A stretch of 64,000 nucleotides of DNA from Candolleomyces eurysporus (taxonomy: Eukaryota > Basidiomycota > Agaricomycetes > Agaricales > Psathyrellaceae): the NCBI GenBank assembly GCA_027579435.1, contig JANBPK010001475.1:1-64000 (forward strand), given 5' to 3'. A model generated the notes under the pieces. The model had not been told where the DNA came from. It did not search any database and saw only the letters and a list, made by a program, of their open reading frames with translations. Positions 43,139-56,589 of this stretch are shown in pieces. How positions within the stretch are numbered: position 1 is the first letter of the stretch; every line of letters starts with the position of its first letter. The position numbers were made by a program, and so were the translations under genes.

Positions 43139-45865
43139 ATGTTTCCTCCTGGCTTCGCGCCGACGTCTTCATCTGTTGATAGTCCGTTGGGGTCGACTTC
43201 TACTCACTTGTCGTACGAAGACAAGGAGAAGTACTCGACTCCAATCAGCTCCGGTCCGTCGTCTTTCGATTCTTCCGCCTCCCCGAGTCCCCGCTGACGA
43301 TTATCTTTGTACAGGAAGCCATCTCGGGAAAGACGAGCACGAGAGGGACGACGCTACCGCTAGTACCCTCTCCACGCTCCCAACCGACCTACCTTCGCCT
43401 AGGATCCAGCAAGGGCCGCGTTCTTCGAGACGCCGTCGGCTTATCTTAGCCCTTTTTATCACGGGTCCTATATTGCTCGCCCTCGGCGTCGGGATTCCTG
43501 TTGGTTTGGCCTCGATGAAGGCCAAACAGCTCAACGCTGGCTCAGCTGCATCCACGAAACAGTCCAATGGCGGATCTCCCCAGTCAACGGACTCCTCGCA
43601 CCCGGTGAGGCCTATCACTGGGGGCGATGGTTCCCTCGTTACGATGGTAGATGGGTCTACGTTCACTTATTCTAACAAGTTCGGCGGTTTCTGTGAGCTT
43701 TTTCGCGCGTTGTCGTTTAAAATTTCATTATCAGTGGCTGACAGCCATATTTTGTTTCCTCGTTATGTATAGGGACCTCCGATCCTAACAACCCAACGAG
43801 TGATAGCGCTCGGCCGAACAGCTGGACTCCCCCGTTGAACCAAACCTGGGATTTCAATACCGACAAGATTTACGGGTGAGTCGAGCCTTGGTCCCTTGCA
43901 GGGGCAAGATCACCGATGCGTGCAANTTTTTTTTTCAGCGTCAACCTAGGCGGCTTGTTCGTGCTTGAACCCTTCATTTCGCCAGGGTTGTTCCAGAAAT
44001 ATCCAGGCGCTGTGGATGAGTGGACTTTGACCACGATGATGGCGGAGGATACGGCGAACGGGGGTCTGAGCCAGCTCGAGCACCACTACGACACTTTCAT
44101 TGTAAGTTCATTTGACGATGGCATGCGTTAGAGTTCGATCTCTTAGTATTCCTTTCCCTTCGCCAGACCGAGAAGGATATCGCCGAAATCGCAGGAGCAG
44201 GGTTAAATTGGGTTAGGCTGCCTATTCCTTTTTGGGCGATCGAGACCTGGCCCGGTGAACCTTTCCTGGCGAAGACCAGTTGGAAGTGAGCATTCTTCGC
44301 GATTCACATCATTCCCCTTAAGCTTATACTCATGTCGATCTCTGTCTAGATACATTATTCGTCTCATTGGATGGTGTCGTAAATACGGCCTAAGGGTCAA
44401 TCTCGACCTGCATACGATCCCTGGTTCCCAGAACGGTTCGTCGTTCTGTTTCATCTTTTACTTGCGTAATTCTCGAACTAAGATCTCATTTTCTTTAATG
44501 AAGGTTACAACCACTCGGGTAGATACGGCCAAGTTAACTTCCTTCATGGCACAATGGGTCTGGCGAACGCTCAACGAGCGTTGAACTATATTCGAATCAT
44601 AACGGAGTTCATCTCGCAGCCTGAATGGAGGAACGTCGTTCCTATGTTCGGGATCTTGAACGAACCGTTAATGCCAACGATTGGGATCAATCAGCTCCAA
44701 AGCTTGTACGCAGGGCCTCCTCTCCTTCTAGCGTATCGTTAAACTGACGCGGTTCTATCGCTTTCATTTCAGCTATGTCGAAGTGTATCGGATAGTGCGA
44801 AGTATCACCGGATACGGGACTGGGAAGGGACCTTACATCGGTTTTCACGAAGGCTTCTCTGGCCCGGATCCATGGGCTGGTTTCATGCGTGGCGCTGATC
44901 GTGTCGTACTGGATATGCACCCCTATTTTGCATTCTCGGGAGGCACAGCAAGCGATCCAATCGCCACTGGAACTGGTCCCACAGCAGGCGGTGTGTGGCC
45001 CGGCCGAGCGTGTCAGCGCTGGGACAATCTTTTCAGTTCAAGGTCAGTGATATGGCTAGTCTGATTCTCTTCCTTTCTCACGTTGAGGTTGCGTTTTTGT
45101 TGAAAGTCGTGCAAACTATGGGATCAGTGTTGCTGGGGAATGGAGTAACGGGTGGAATGATTGTGGGCTGTTCCTGAACGGTGTTGGTTTCGCCCCGACG
45201 TTCGGTGGTAGCTGCGAAGACTGGGAGAATTCGGCCAACTGGGATGCAGCTACCAAGGCTGGTCTGTTGCATTTTGCCACTGCAAGTATGGACGCTCTTG
45301 ACTCCTGGTTCTTCTGGACGTGGAAGGTATGTTGCACCGACTTCGTACTTGCCTAGGGCATGCTAACAGTAATTCTTCCTCTTTTCACTAACAGATTGGG
45401 AATTCGACAAGAGGGATCGTCGAATCTCCTCTCTGGTCCTATCAGCTCGGTCTGGAAGGCGGGTGGATGCCTACAGATCCACGAACCGCGGCAGGAACTT
45501 GCGCGGCACTGGAAGTATCCCTGACGCCAGCGCCGACACCTTATCCTTCCTGGATGACGGGAGGTAATGGCACGGGAATTCCTCAGGACGTCGATCAACT
45601 CACCTGGCCACCTGCGACCATCTTGAACGGGGGTCCACCTGGTCAACTCCCACAGTACACGGCGACGGCGACTCCCACTACGCTTGCACCTCCGAGTGCT
45701 ACTGGGACCGACGGCAAGAACTTGAATTTCGGGAGCGGTTGGTTTAACGCTCAAGACACAGTGCTTGCGCCTGGGCCTATCTCCGGTTGTGATTATCCTG
45801 ACGCCTGGGACAGTACTCAGGCTGCTACGATTTCCTCTGCTTGTGTTCCTCAAGCTGCGCAGTGA
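43139..45865 (+). CDS. Membrane-anchored GH5 exo-1,3-beta-glucanase, copy 1
   Basis: Ten exons (43139-43253, 43315-43692, 43773-43875, 43939-44101, 44167-44285, 44350-44435, 44504-44705, 44773-45042, 45107-45326, 45395-45865) give 708 residues. A Ser-rich cytosolic head ends in RRRR before one helix (about 81-104): a type II anchor as in fungal ExgD. The GH5 exo-beta-1,3-glucanase domain follows, with VNLGGLFVLEPFISP, MFGILNEP (acid/base Glu375) and SVAGEWSNGWNDCG (nucleophile Glu490). It likely trims beta-1,3-glucan at the outer membrane face or wall. Start choice rests on a 61-nt first intron with a plain GTCCGT donor, so the N-terminus is less certain. Seven internal exons equal those of the paralogue at 50041 in length. 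Confidence 0.86.
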
Positions 45866-46445
45866 AGGTGTCATGTTTCCTCTGTATACTAGTCGGCACG
45901 ATTGCTGTGTTAGTCAAAACTGTACTCTATACTTTAAGGTAGACAGGCGACGAAGACGTTCCAATTAAACTCAGTTTATAATGAACCAAGTGGAAGGTCG
46001 AACGTCGAGGAGCGGTGGATCGAAAGACGATTTAAATTGCACGGAAAGGATGGTGACCGAAAGGGGCCAGACGAGAGGGAAAAACGAATGACATTCACCT
46101 CTGGTTGTTGAAGTCTCACCCTCGACTCAGACCTGGGTCGTGATTTTCCCATTTAAACCCCCACAAGCCACAGCAATCGATATCCATGCATGCAACCCCC
46201 AAACAAAAAAGACACTAGCAATGAATGAACCCACCTGTTCAGCGCTCAAGTTTGCGCATCAAACTAAACTCGCGTCCAAGTACGGCATAATTAATAAGTC
46301 ACAAACCACTGGGATTGGTAGTTTGATTATAAGGCCGAACAAGGCCTTTGGTCAATCTCCTCCAACCCCATGGCGCTTATCCATGCAGCGTCAGGGCATT
46401 TTCACCACCCCTATCCCTTCTCAGCCTCTTCAAAATCTGTTGACA
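45866..46445. other. Intergenic, no gene seen
   Basis: This holds the 3' UTR of GH5 copy 1 and sequence up to a decayed minus-strand gene. No feature is recognised. Confidence 0.45.
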
Positions 46446-47780
46446 TTAGCTTCCCTCTGAATTGATGACAACATTGCCTGCCGGGATGTATATCGCAATT
46501 GACGGAAGTTCCTCCATCACCAAAAACCTCCGCCCCTCTGAGGTCACCCCGCAACCCCACATTTTCGGAATACCGGGCAACCAAGACAAAGGCTTATAAG
46601 CACATTCTTCCCAGAGATAGTGGACCTCGGAATTGAACTCCTTGACCATCAAATCTTTGCGGGCTGAAAAGGCGTAGTCCTGTCTGCATTTCATACGGAG
46701 AGACATTGGTAACCAAAATCCCGGGAGCTCTGTGTGATTTGGGTCAGTGAACAAAGCTGTGAAAATGTGTGTTTCCGTTCACTCCGTTTCCAGGAAATAT
46801 TGGACTCCGCCAATACAATCTCGGAAGAGAACTGTATGGAAACCACCAAACAATTGAAAACCACGAAAAAGATAATGACCCTCGGCAGACCAGTACTAGT
46901 ACTGTGCTTCTGAGTGAACGCTCCAGTCAACTCACAAACAGCCAGACGACATGGGATCTTGACGCTCATCATGCGGTGCGTACACCAAAAATACCGATTG
47001 AAGTATCTTCGAGTTTGAGAATCGGAAAGGAGCTCGCAGGTTCGGCTTGTCGAAATTCAAGCTGGTCCCTGGAAATCCGAGCGCCAACGACGCGGGCGTT
47101 CTCAATTATAGGGTCAAACGACAAAGCCGGAGGGGAAATCGGTCAACATGGTGAAATATCCCAGTGTCTAGGAGAAAACATCAATCTAGAAAGACAGCTA
47201 GACCAGCGGCACCATCATCTGACCGAGGATAGTCAGTGTCCGCTGACCCTCTGGCCCATAGATTCCATCCAGGCTGTGTTGTCATTTGGCCGATGAAGGA
47301 GATCCGAGAGGGTATCGATCGCAAAGTCAATCTTACGAATTTGGCTGAGACCTTTTTCCGAGCGTCCTCGTCCAATTGAATTGCTGACGGTCGAAGCGAT
47401 AGTCCAGCGCTCTGCGGATCTGATCCTTCTTCCAGTCGACATTCCAGAGCTCAATCTAGAAATTGGTAATTGCTTGAAGGTGAACCTGGGCGTCGGGGGA
47501 AAGGTGGGCACTGGATCTGGCGCTCGACGCATACTTTGATAACTGGGGCGATCACCCGAACGACTTCTTGGACCAAAGTGGAAAGATTAAGTGTCAGACA
47601 TGGCTTGTGAGGAAGCAGTGAAGATGTGAAGGGTAGTAAGGTAGGGGAACAGGTGTGAAGAGAATGTGCAACCAAACAGTTAGCAGTCCTCTACCATGAG
47701 TATGAGCGGTAATTGGCTGGCCAGTTTCAGTGTCCAAACGGCCCAAGCCGCCGTAGACCTCACCGCTTAGCGGGAAGATC
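46446..47780 (-). pseudogene. Decayed multi-exon gene, possibly protein-kinase-like
   Basis: Coding-like pieces lie in order on the minus strand. MIFPLSGEVYGGLGRLDTET starts near 47780. An exon with ELWNVDWKKDQIRRALDYRF joins through a plausible GTAAGA...CAG intron to LDGIYGPEGQRTLTILGQMM. Then comes FDPIIENARVVGARISRD, and a last piece with VKEFNSEVHYLWEE and RRFLVMEELPS ends at 46446. The last piece resembles a kinase N-lobe to hinge, with a weak basis. Between the pieces I find no splice path that keeps one open frame; stops fall in every frame after the acceptor at about 47160. Either decay or several base-call errors. Confidence 0.35.
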
Positions 47781-50040
47781 ATGCGAGCACTCTAGTAACA
47801 TGAAAGATAATCAATAGATCTTCAATAGTCAGTTTACTTCATTGCCCGGGTGTCATATGATATGATAACTGTATGCGTCCTTTTCTTGATAATACGTCCA
47901 ATCAACCCTCCGGCTCTGACGATCCCAGTGGATGGACTTCCCAGCGGGCTTACGCTTGTCTGGGACAGTTGTTGCTCGCTCTTCATAATCACCAAGACGA
48001 TGCACGATTGTCTTTTCTGGGGGGGGGTCGGTCTGGGTTTGGTGCCAGCGTTAGTGTTGGCAGACCGACCTCGGAAACTGGACACAATTCTGTTTACGTC
48101 TTGGCGGGTACCCCTTGGGCCAGTTCTTTCCAAGTTGCCCGTTCTGTTCGATGACATTGGCAATTGGTCCCCCCTTTTCCCCCTTTGACCGCAGGCGTAT
48201 ACTATATGATACAGAAACGGCCTACTATGCGTCGTCATGTAGACCAAACTGCCCAAGCTCTCATCCTTCATTGCGAAGTATTAGCACCAAAAGGGTAACT
48301 CTTCGAAAGCTGCACACTAACTCAGATTCAAGCAGTTCAATCTACGCTAATAGATTAGGTTTAAGAGAGCGGAATTGCCTTCAGCCAACCTTTCAGCGCC
48401 TCCTGTATGCTGTCCGAAGGGAGACATCGCAACGGCTAGACAGCGTAATAGTGCATGTTGATGCACCTGGAGACCAAAGTACAATTGCTTTTTGTTCCAG
48501 CTTTGATCTCTGTATGATTCTGAATTTATCATGCATGCCAAGTTCCCTTCAAGTCCCCCTAATATCTCATCGTTCATCTCAAAAGTAGGGACTTTGAACG
48601 GGGTGAACTCGAAGTCTGTTTAATCACTTTTGTGTGCACGCGATAGGCCTTGTCAGAGCATCACAATTTTTTGCTCATGATCATGGGATGAGTCTTAAAT
48701 GAGAGGGATGAGCATGTCAATGATCACGTTTGTATAAGTAGTTAGGTTGTCAGAGGTAGGGAGCCTTGGCCTGATCAGAGTTGCTAGCACGGTCGCATGT
48801 CGTATCTTGCTATCGCCCTCGACTGAACTCATATTCCTGTAACGTATACCTCGAGCATTGAGGGTCGTCATGTTTGGGGCGTGAAACATTTTTCCAGAGC
48901 CAAGAGAAATATTCAATCAAAACATAGTCGTATCCCCGTACCTGACGCCGTAGCGAGGCGAGGCACCGGCAAACCCTTGTGCTAAATATAAATTCTCAAC
49001 GCGCCCCAATGGAGCATGTTTTAACAAGAGTGTGTACTCAAAAATGGAAGAATGGGAACTCCAAGGGAATTACATTGGGCGGTCCTGTACTCATTCAAGT
49101 GCAACCTGGCAGAAATCCAATGAGTGTCGATTCACACACTAGTTCTGGGTCGATCACGGGCGAATTTCGGGAGTGAGCGGAGCGCGAGCGATCCGTATTG
49201 ACCAGCGCCCGCCGCCAGACCAATTCAACGCTAATCGCTAGACGGTGCCCGGACTCCGCTCGGGTCGCTTGCCAACGCCTCAAGGTCATTGAAAGACATT
49301 GGGGCTGTTCTTGGCTGCCGTGATATGTTGTTTATGAAGAACTATCGAAGCATGTATGATGTCCACGCCGGCGCCCCATATACTTGCTCTTCCCGGTGCC
49401 GAGCCCTTGTGCCAAGTCGTGAGGTGCATTCAATATTGACATCGATGCCTGCAGGACCACACATGTTGGCTAGGATTTTGTCTGTCTGAAACCCGAGACC
49501 CTTTTAACAGGCGGCATGCCCCGCCCGTGATGTGAAGTCGTTGACGGAGCTTTCGGGGTCTCTGTTCCCACGGACCGTTTTCGTGACAATCTGGGGAAGC
49601 CAAGGGTAAGGCAGTACGTGAACTCAATTGGCTCATTTACACACAGTCACGATAAGGTTATGTTAGGCTGGAACTGTACGTAAACATTTTTGTTCAACAA
49701 TGTTGATACTAGCATCGATGACTTGGATTTTCAAGACTATGTTGGCGCAGATATTGCAGAGGAGGTCAAGAGGCCCGCTGATAAATGTCATATTTTTCGC
49801 CGCACTGGGTAATCGATGGGCCTGTGCGGTTTTAGCGCCCGTGATCCTTGTCAACTCCAGGCTTATCTATTTTCGGCCGCCCGCAACAGCCGGAATGCAG
49901 GGTGAGTGACAAGGACCCCTCGTGTTTGGCAGGGGGCTTGTTTTGAAAATTGAATAAGTTGGATTCGAAGCACAAGACGAGACACGTTCCCTTCTTTCTT
50001 ACCACTCAGTCACAGCTCCTCACTGGGCTTGGAAGGAACT
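47781..50040. other. Long intergenic stretch, no gene recognised
   Basis: I read both strands and found only short frames without splice consistency. A run of nine G lies at about 48019-48027. The last about 70 nt are pyrimidine-rich, a likely promoter of GH5 copy 2. Confidence 0.4.
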
Positions 50041-52728
50041 ATGGCCGACCGCCCACTCTCTTCCTCTTCGTTTGCCCTTGCAACGACCACTCCATTACCG
50101 GCCAACGATGGAGCCTCTCTCCAGGAGCCTCAACCACAGTACCTGGAGTCACGGACGCCGTCCTCGATAACTGGTCAGGCGCCCCCAGAGTCGGCATTGG
50201 GTGGTTCCACAGCGGCCTTCGCTCAGAAGGAAGTCGCGGCGTCCCATGGGAGCGAAGAAGGAGAGCCGGTCAAGCCAGCTTCCACGAAGTCAGGCAAGAA
50301 GCGGGTTCTGTTGTTCGCCTTGGTCGGGCTTGTCGCCCTTATCGTGGTCGTTCTGGCGGTTATGTTGCCTGTGTACTTCAAGGTCATCAAGCCCAACCAA
50401 AACAGTGCGGAATCAAGCACAGCGTCCAGTGACAGTGGCTCCACAGGCCACCACACGAGCGCGGCCCCCACCCCGACCGCATCCCCTACTTCATCAACGA
50501 CGGGCGGCGATGGATCCACGGTGACGCTCGAGGATGGTACCACGTTCACTTATGCCAACAGCTTTGGCGGATACTGTGCGTAACTCTTCACTCTCTGCGT
50601 TTGCGATGGTATAGGCCATGCGGAGGCCATAAGGCTAGCGCTATCGATTTTGATGGCGCGACGTCTTCTCTGTTCTTTGTCATGCTTGACTTGGCTGATC
50701 CATGATTCCGTTCATTAACTGATGCTTCTTTCTCAGGGGTCGCTGATCCTGACAACCCCTACGACGACGGTGCACGACCCAACAGCTGGACTCCCCCTCT
50801 CAATGAAAGCTTCAACTACGCAACGACCCGGATCTATGGGTACGTAACATCCTGAGTGCACGGGTCACACGGACTGAATTTGTTCAATGCAGTGTTAACC
50901 TCGGTGGTCACTTTGTTCTCGAGCCATTCATTTCCCCCGCACCCTTCCAAAAATATCCTGGAACTCTTGATGAATGGAGTCTCAGCATCGCCATGGCCGC
51001 TGACACTGCCAGTGGTGGCCTTGACCAGCTCGAGGAGCACTACAGGACGTTTATTGTGCGTTCACCCAATTAACCATGTCTCTGGCTCCCCAGCTAACCC
51101 CTGTTTCAGACGGAACAAGATATTGCGGAGATTGCGGGTGCAGGCTTGAATTGGGTTCGTCTCCCCGTCCCATTCTGGGCGATCGAAACCTGGCCAGGTG
51201 AACCTTTCCTCGAGAAGACCTCCTGGAGGTGCGTTTCATTTCCTATCGATATTAGTCTCATGTCCTGACGTACCGTGATCAGATATATCGTCCGCGTGTT
51301 GCAATGGTGCAGGAAGTACGGTATCCGAGTGAACCTTGACCTCCACGCTGTGCCGGGATCTGCCAATGGTGAGATGCCCAACGATTTTTGCTTTCGACTC
51401 CGAGTCTAACGAATTGTCTCATAGCCTACAACCACGGTGGCAAGGTCGGCGAACACAATTTCCTCAACGGTGTCATGGGCTACGCCAACGCTCAGCGAAC
51501 CTTGAACTACATTCGCATCTTCACCGAGTTCATTTCTCAACCAGAGTGGAAGAACGTCGTCCCTATGTTCAGCATTTTGAACGAGCCCCTCGTCACTACC
51601 ATCGGTCAGGACACCCTCCGCAGCTTGTGAGTATCGTTCTTCTGCTTTCCAGACTTGTCCCTGACATATTTTTAGCTATCTCGAGGCACACAGAATGATG
51701 CGCGAAATCTCCGGCTTCGGGGAAGGAAATGGTCCCTACATGGTCGTCCACGATAGTTTCCAAGGCTTGGCAGGTCTGGCAGGCTTCACGGACGGCGCTG
51801 ATCGCATTGGCGGAGATGTCCACCCGTACTTCGCGTTTAACGGTGATGCCAATCCTGCTACGATCGATTCGGGCGTCGGCCCTGGTGCTGGCAACGGATG
51901 GGCTTTGCGTGCATGCACCCGGTTCGGCACTATGATGAACGATAGGTACGCTTTTACCGTTCCTACCCCTGCGCGTTCCATCATCTCATTTTNCCCCCCA
52001 GCCGTGTCGCTCTCGGTGTATCCGTCGCTGGAGAATGGAGCAATGCTTGGAATGATTGCGGTCTCTACCTCCGAGGTATCGATGGCGCTGCTACTTACGC
52101 CCCCGGCTGCGAGGAATGGAACGATTCCACCAACTGGAGCGACGGTGTGAAGGCTGGATTGCTGTCCTTCACCTCAGCTCAGATGGACGCCCTCGGTGAC
52201 TACTTCTTCTGGACCTGGAAGGTAAGAGTCCTTGCTTGCATGTGCTCTTCCCATTCTGACATGTAGCTTTAGATCGGTGCATCTGAACGTGGTATTGTTG
52301 AGGCCCCTCTCTGGTCATATCAGCTCGGTCTTAAGAACGGATGGATGCCAACGGATCCTCGCACTGTTGTTGGTACTTGCGCTTCGGTTGGCGGCCCCAG
52401 TACGACCTGGGATGGCACCTTCCAGCCATACATGACTGGTGGCGCCGGCGCTGGCTTGGCTACGGGTGCTGGTGGCTACCCATGGCCTCCCACCACCATC
52501 AACGGTGTCGGTGCAGCTGCCATCGAGTTGCCTGCCTACACGGCTACCGGAACGATCGCGACTCTCCCAGCTCCCACCTTCACCGGTTCCAGCGGGCAAT
52601 CAATCAGCTCTGGAAATGGATGGTTCAACCCCGACGACACTGCGCTAGCCCCGACACCTGTCGCTGGTTGCACTTACCCCGATGCTTGGAACGCTGAGGA
52701 TGCCGCCAATCCAGGCGTATGTGCTTGA
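50041..52728 (+). CDS. Membrane-anchored GH5 exo-1,3-beta-glucanase, copy 2
   Basis: Nine exons (50041-50575, 50737-50839, 50893-51055, 51110-51228, 51283-51368, 51425-51626, 51676-51945, 52002-52221, 52273-52728) give 717 residues. The head is a Ser/Pro/Gly-rich cytosolic stretch, then KKR and a helix at about 89-112, a type II anchor. The catalytic domain carries VNLGGHFVLEPFISP, MFSILNEP (acid/base Glu389) and SVAGEWSNAWNDCG (nucleophile Glu504). The C-terminal extension is Gly/Ala/Thr/Pro-rich. Role as for copy 1: trimming beta-1,3-glucan at the cell surface. An N at 51993 lies in the seventh intron only. Exons 2-8 have exactly the lengths of exons 3-9 of copy 1. Confidence 0.9.
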
Positions 52729-55700
52729 GGGCGCTTCCTGGTGAAAATTTCATTGCTTCTTTCATCTAACCCTGGTCCGTCTCCCAGCGGTAGCGAGCAA
52801 GCGGATCCTGTATATCTTGCTCATTTATTGCCATGACGCTTCATCTCACAGACAGATACCTTTATATTGACCACGAACACTTGACGATTTCTTCACGGAC
52901 GCTTTATTGATAGTTGCTGATGTCATTGTTATGGATACCTTGGACCTTCACTCTCTATCTAATGTACATTCTGCTACCCTTTTTTGCGTTTTTATACATA
53001 CATACCCAGTACACCTCCCGAGATACATTTTATCATCATTGACACTTTGCGCTCGTTCTTTCATATTGTTTGTTGCTGTGCATTCTGACGCCAAGTACAC
53101 GTCTGGGTAAGTACCGGAATGTGCGCGTTCTGGCAGACAGGAGGTCCAGGTCCAGTCTTCACTTGACAATAGGTGACTGTGGGCGCTAATGAACATCGGT
53201 GTTTTGAAGTCGGATCACGAACCACGTCGTGGTGCATTGCAGAAGGCAGGCTTCTCCCATTCTCCACGCTTTGAACTTGCTTCTTTCGCGTGCGTCAGTT
53301 GATCATTGCACACAAACAAGGGATAAAAGCCCGGTGTGTTGAAAAAGGTCGTACGAACATTGTTCCGCCCACGTCTTATCCGATAGGTAGTGTTGAGGAA
53401 TGTCAGGAAAGAAGGCACGCTTCAAGGCAACTTCCGTTGGCAGCTGTCGGACCACGGATCGCCCACCTCCTGTGCAAATAACGCAACGAACCATGAACCA
53501 GTGTGACCCATAACCGAACGGCACGCACAGCACTCGGCGAGGCCCTCCACGTAAGGTCGAGGCATGCGGCGACCTCCTTGTTGGTTCATCATTGGCTGCT
53601 ATTCTAATGTGTACGTATATCACTTATGCTACTTTGGGTACAAGTGTTGCAAGTTGTCCCTGAACTGGGTCTGGATGGCCTTTATCACAGTCAATATAAA
53701 TATCTGGCGCCCAGGGACCGAGAGCACGAAAGGAGGGCAGGCGTTATGGTCATCGGTGCCTGATCCAATGTTCGTTCCTGGGAATCCAAGGCATTCCAGC
53801 TTTCTGCGGGTGAAAATCATGAAGAGACAAGGACACTACTGCCCCCGGTGAATGTTTGTACCTTACAACAACCCAAGGTGGCTAAATGTTTAAAGACCCT
53901 GTGTTGTAGCAAGTTTGGGGAGTCATCATAATGATTATAAATTCAAAAGTGCCCCTTGTTGGCGAGCGTAATCAGGGATCGTGTCTCACAAATTTTGTTT
54001 GCAACAAACGAATAGATTTGTACGTACCTATCAGTCAAAGGCTCGAATGTGCGTCCTAGCGCAAGCAGATTCCCCTTTCCGGAAGACCGGTGCCTTGGGA
54101 AAACAAGTGGCAGTGATCAAATGTTGGGACCTGGCGGCAGGCGGCGCTTAGATCCAAAGAGTAATCTACCAAAGACGGAGCATTTATGTTTCCGATAACA
54201 GGTAATATGATCTGACGTATAATTAGCTTCTACACCATACTTTTGAAGGAGGTTCAAGAAGAGAAAAGGTCGGGATTCGAGAGGAAAGAAGATCTGGTAA
54301 CGTTTGCAAAGGGAAGTGCCACAAATGGCAATAGTTCCGACCAATTTCTCACGCTTCTTGAATTCCGGGCCCATAACGAGACTTGCACTAGACGAAGGCT
54401 GAGCCCAAATCGAAAGCAGAACGAGAAAAATCAACGCGAACAGGGAACAAGACACACAACGTGCCTATATGCTCTAATTTTTTTTTGACATGCGTTTCCC
54501 TTCAAAAATCTTTCTCCGCTCTCGTCACTTTTCGAGCTCATGATCAAGTCAGATGCCCTGTACTAATTTCGTTCGATCCTCCTCTGTACCGGCCATCCGC
54601 TGGTGTTTTCGGGCCCATGGCGGCAGATGAGTAGCAGCGTTCCGAATTTTGAAAGCCTTTCTTGGCTGATGTCACTGAGGCGGGCGAGCCACCTTGCTCT
54701 GCGAACCGAATAAGGGCTTGCATACAGATGTCACGCTCAGGAAACCAGTCTTGGTGTCTCCAACAGAATTCCTCGGTCATCATAGATAACTAGTATCCTT
54801 GCTCAAGCTCCCTCCACAGCAGAGGGCTCTGAATTCTGAGCACACGATGCCTGTATCAAAGTGACTCAGGTATGAATTCGGACACCGCCCGCGGGCACCC
54901 CAGGTTCCTCCCGATACATTGTACGGCTCAACAGGGTCGAACAGTCCCTTGTACTACTCACGGCCTAAGCCGCCGAATATTTTTCTCACTTGCCTCATTC
55001 TCTGCATCGCCTCGCCGACGTGAGTTCCCGTATTCTCCCTTGTATATCATCAACTCATCCAAAAACGTCCTAGGTGGTGTCGCCCCGTCGCCAGAGACTA
55101 ATGCATGAGGCTGTTAGACTCCCGCACATATCTACAGCTCCGCCAGTGAGCTGTGCGCAGAAGTCGCGTTGTTGATTTATTTGATCGGTTTCGGTTGGTC
55201 GCTTGGGTCAGATCGACTCCAACATATCTAATCCGAATAAATCTTCACTCCCTCACTAGGCGGTCATCGTGCTCCATCTTACGCAGAGGCAATTCAATTC
55301 AACGATGTCTAGGTATCTATGTCGGTTTCTCGGAGCGAAGTAGGGATGGCAGCGAACAAGCTCGTGGGTACCCCAGATCGCACTGCCAGCTTCCCGAGCA
55401 GCGGCGGCGAAAGCTATTCACCTGGGTCTGTCAACCTGTCGTGACCGTCACATGGCAGAAGCGCTCCGAGATACATACCATTCTTCTGAATCATGACATA
55501 CAAAGTCAGTCATATAGAAAAACTTTGACAAGATGGCTTCCGTACGTGAGCTTCATTTTGGAGCCCATGAAGCGAAATCCTGAGGAGTGTCTACAGTGGC
55601 AGCTCAGGGTACTGGAGTCGGAAGCAAGAGCTCGAACAAGATCTACTGGACCACAGCATAGAGGGCTCCCATTGTCCATCATTATGGAGCGAGCCAGTTC

Positions 55701-56457
55701 TTTCCCCTTCACCCCGAAAAGCTATTGGGACAACGTCAAGCGACGGGGATCATTAATTGTTACTAGTCGCTCTGCTACACATAGCTCGTTGTCACGGTTA
55801 TGGCGCTGTTATTGTCCACACTCTCTCAACATCCTTGAACCGNTTTTTTTCGTGCCCAGCAGGTGAATCAGGTTAATTCCCAAAAAGCGTTTTATTGCAT
55901 AGATAAAAGGAGTCGGACAGGCGTTCGGTAACTTTTTTCCTGGGAGAATCGCGGCCTTTGGCTCGGACGTTTTCCCCATTTATCGAACGGTATCCCATCA
56001 AACCGGGTGGCTGTACCCCTTGGATGAATCGCGATCCTGGAAAAGAACCAGGTCGGGTCGTGACAAACACACAAGATCGACAGCGACAAGCGATAAAAGA
56101 ACAAAACAGATCTGTCGCCTTTCCCTCGATTAATTCGAGGGGGCGAGCCAAACGCCGCCAATCTCTGTCCCTCGGTTCCCACGAAATATCCGGGAAATAC
56201 CCAATGCAGGGCGAGCACCCACCCCTGTGGCTTGTATTCAGAGAAGGTTTGGTTATCCAACATTCCCGCCCACTTACCAAACGGAACGGAAAATTACATG
56301 GGTGAGGGAAAGGTTGATTGCTCCTGATGTGTATGAGCGATCGGGACGAACCCTGTGGCCTGATTGGTTCACAAACCAAGCATCCGAACAAACTCGTTTC
56401 AATAACGAGACCGCCTCACGGAGATCTGTCCTCCAATCCGTGTTTGTATACGCTCCA
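52729..56457. other. Gene-poor 3.7-kb stretch
   Basis: After the GH5 3' UTR I find no gene with splice structure or a known motif on either strand. The longest open frame (55153-55866, 237 codons) lacks an early ATG and ends beside an N at 55843. This may hold decayed sequence or an unrecognised fast-evolving gene. Confidence 0.4.
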
Positions 56458-56466
56458 TATATATAG
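56458..56466 (+). promoter_or_regulatory. TATA box of the TEA-factor gene
   Basis: TATATATAG lies 124-132 nt upstream of ATG 56590 and is followed by a pyrimidine-rich stretch. Confidence 0.5.
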
Positions 56467-56589
56467 CCACGGTCCTCCCTCCCTTATCTGTTCACTTTTC
56501 CCTCCTACAACTCTATCTCACCTTCGCCCACCGGTCGTGGTCCCTCCTGTCGAAGCTCTCCTGTCACCGTCACAGACAGCTCACTCCCA

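Noticed and set aside
47850..48188. Overlapping plus and minus frames around a long G run
   Set aside because: Frames on both strands are equally open and carry no family signature; probably chance.
55153..55866. Open frame of 237 codons on the plus strand
   Set aside because: No ATG until far inside, no recognisable motif or splice structure, and it ends beside an N. Kept only as part of the gene-poor stretch.
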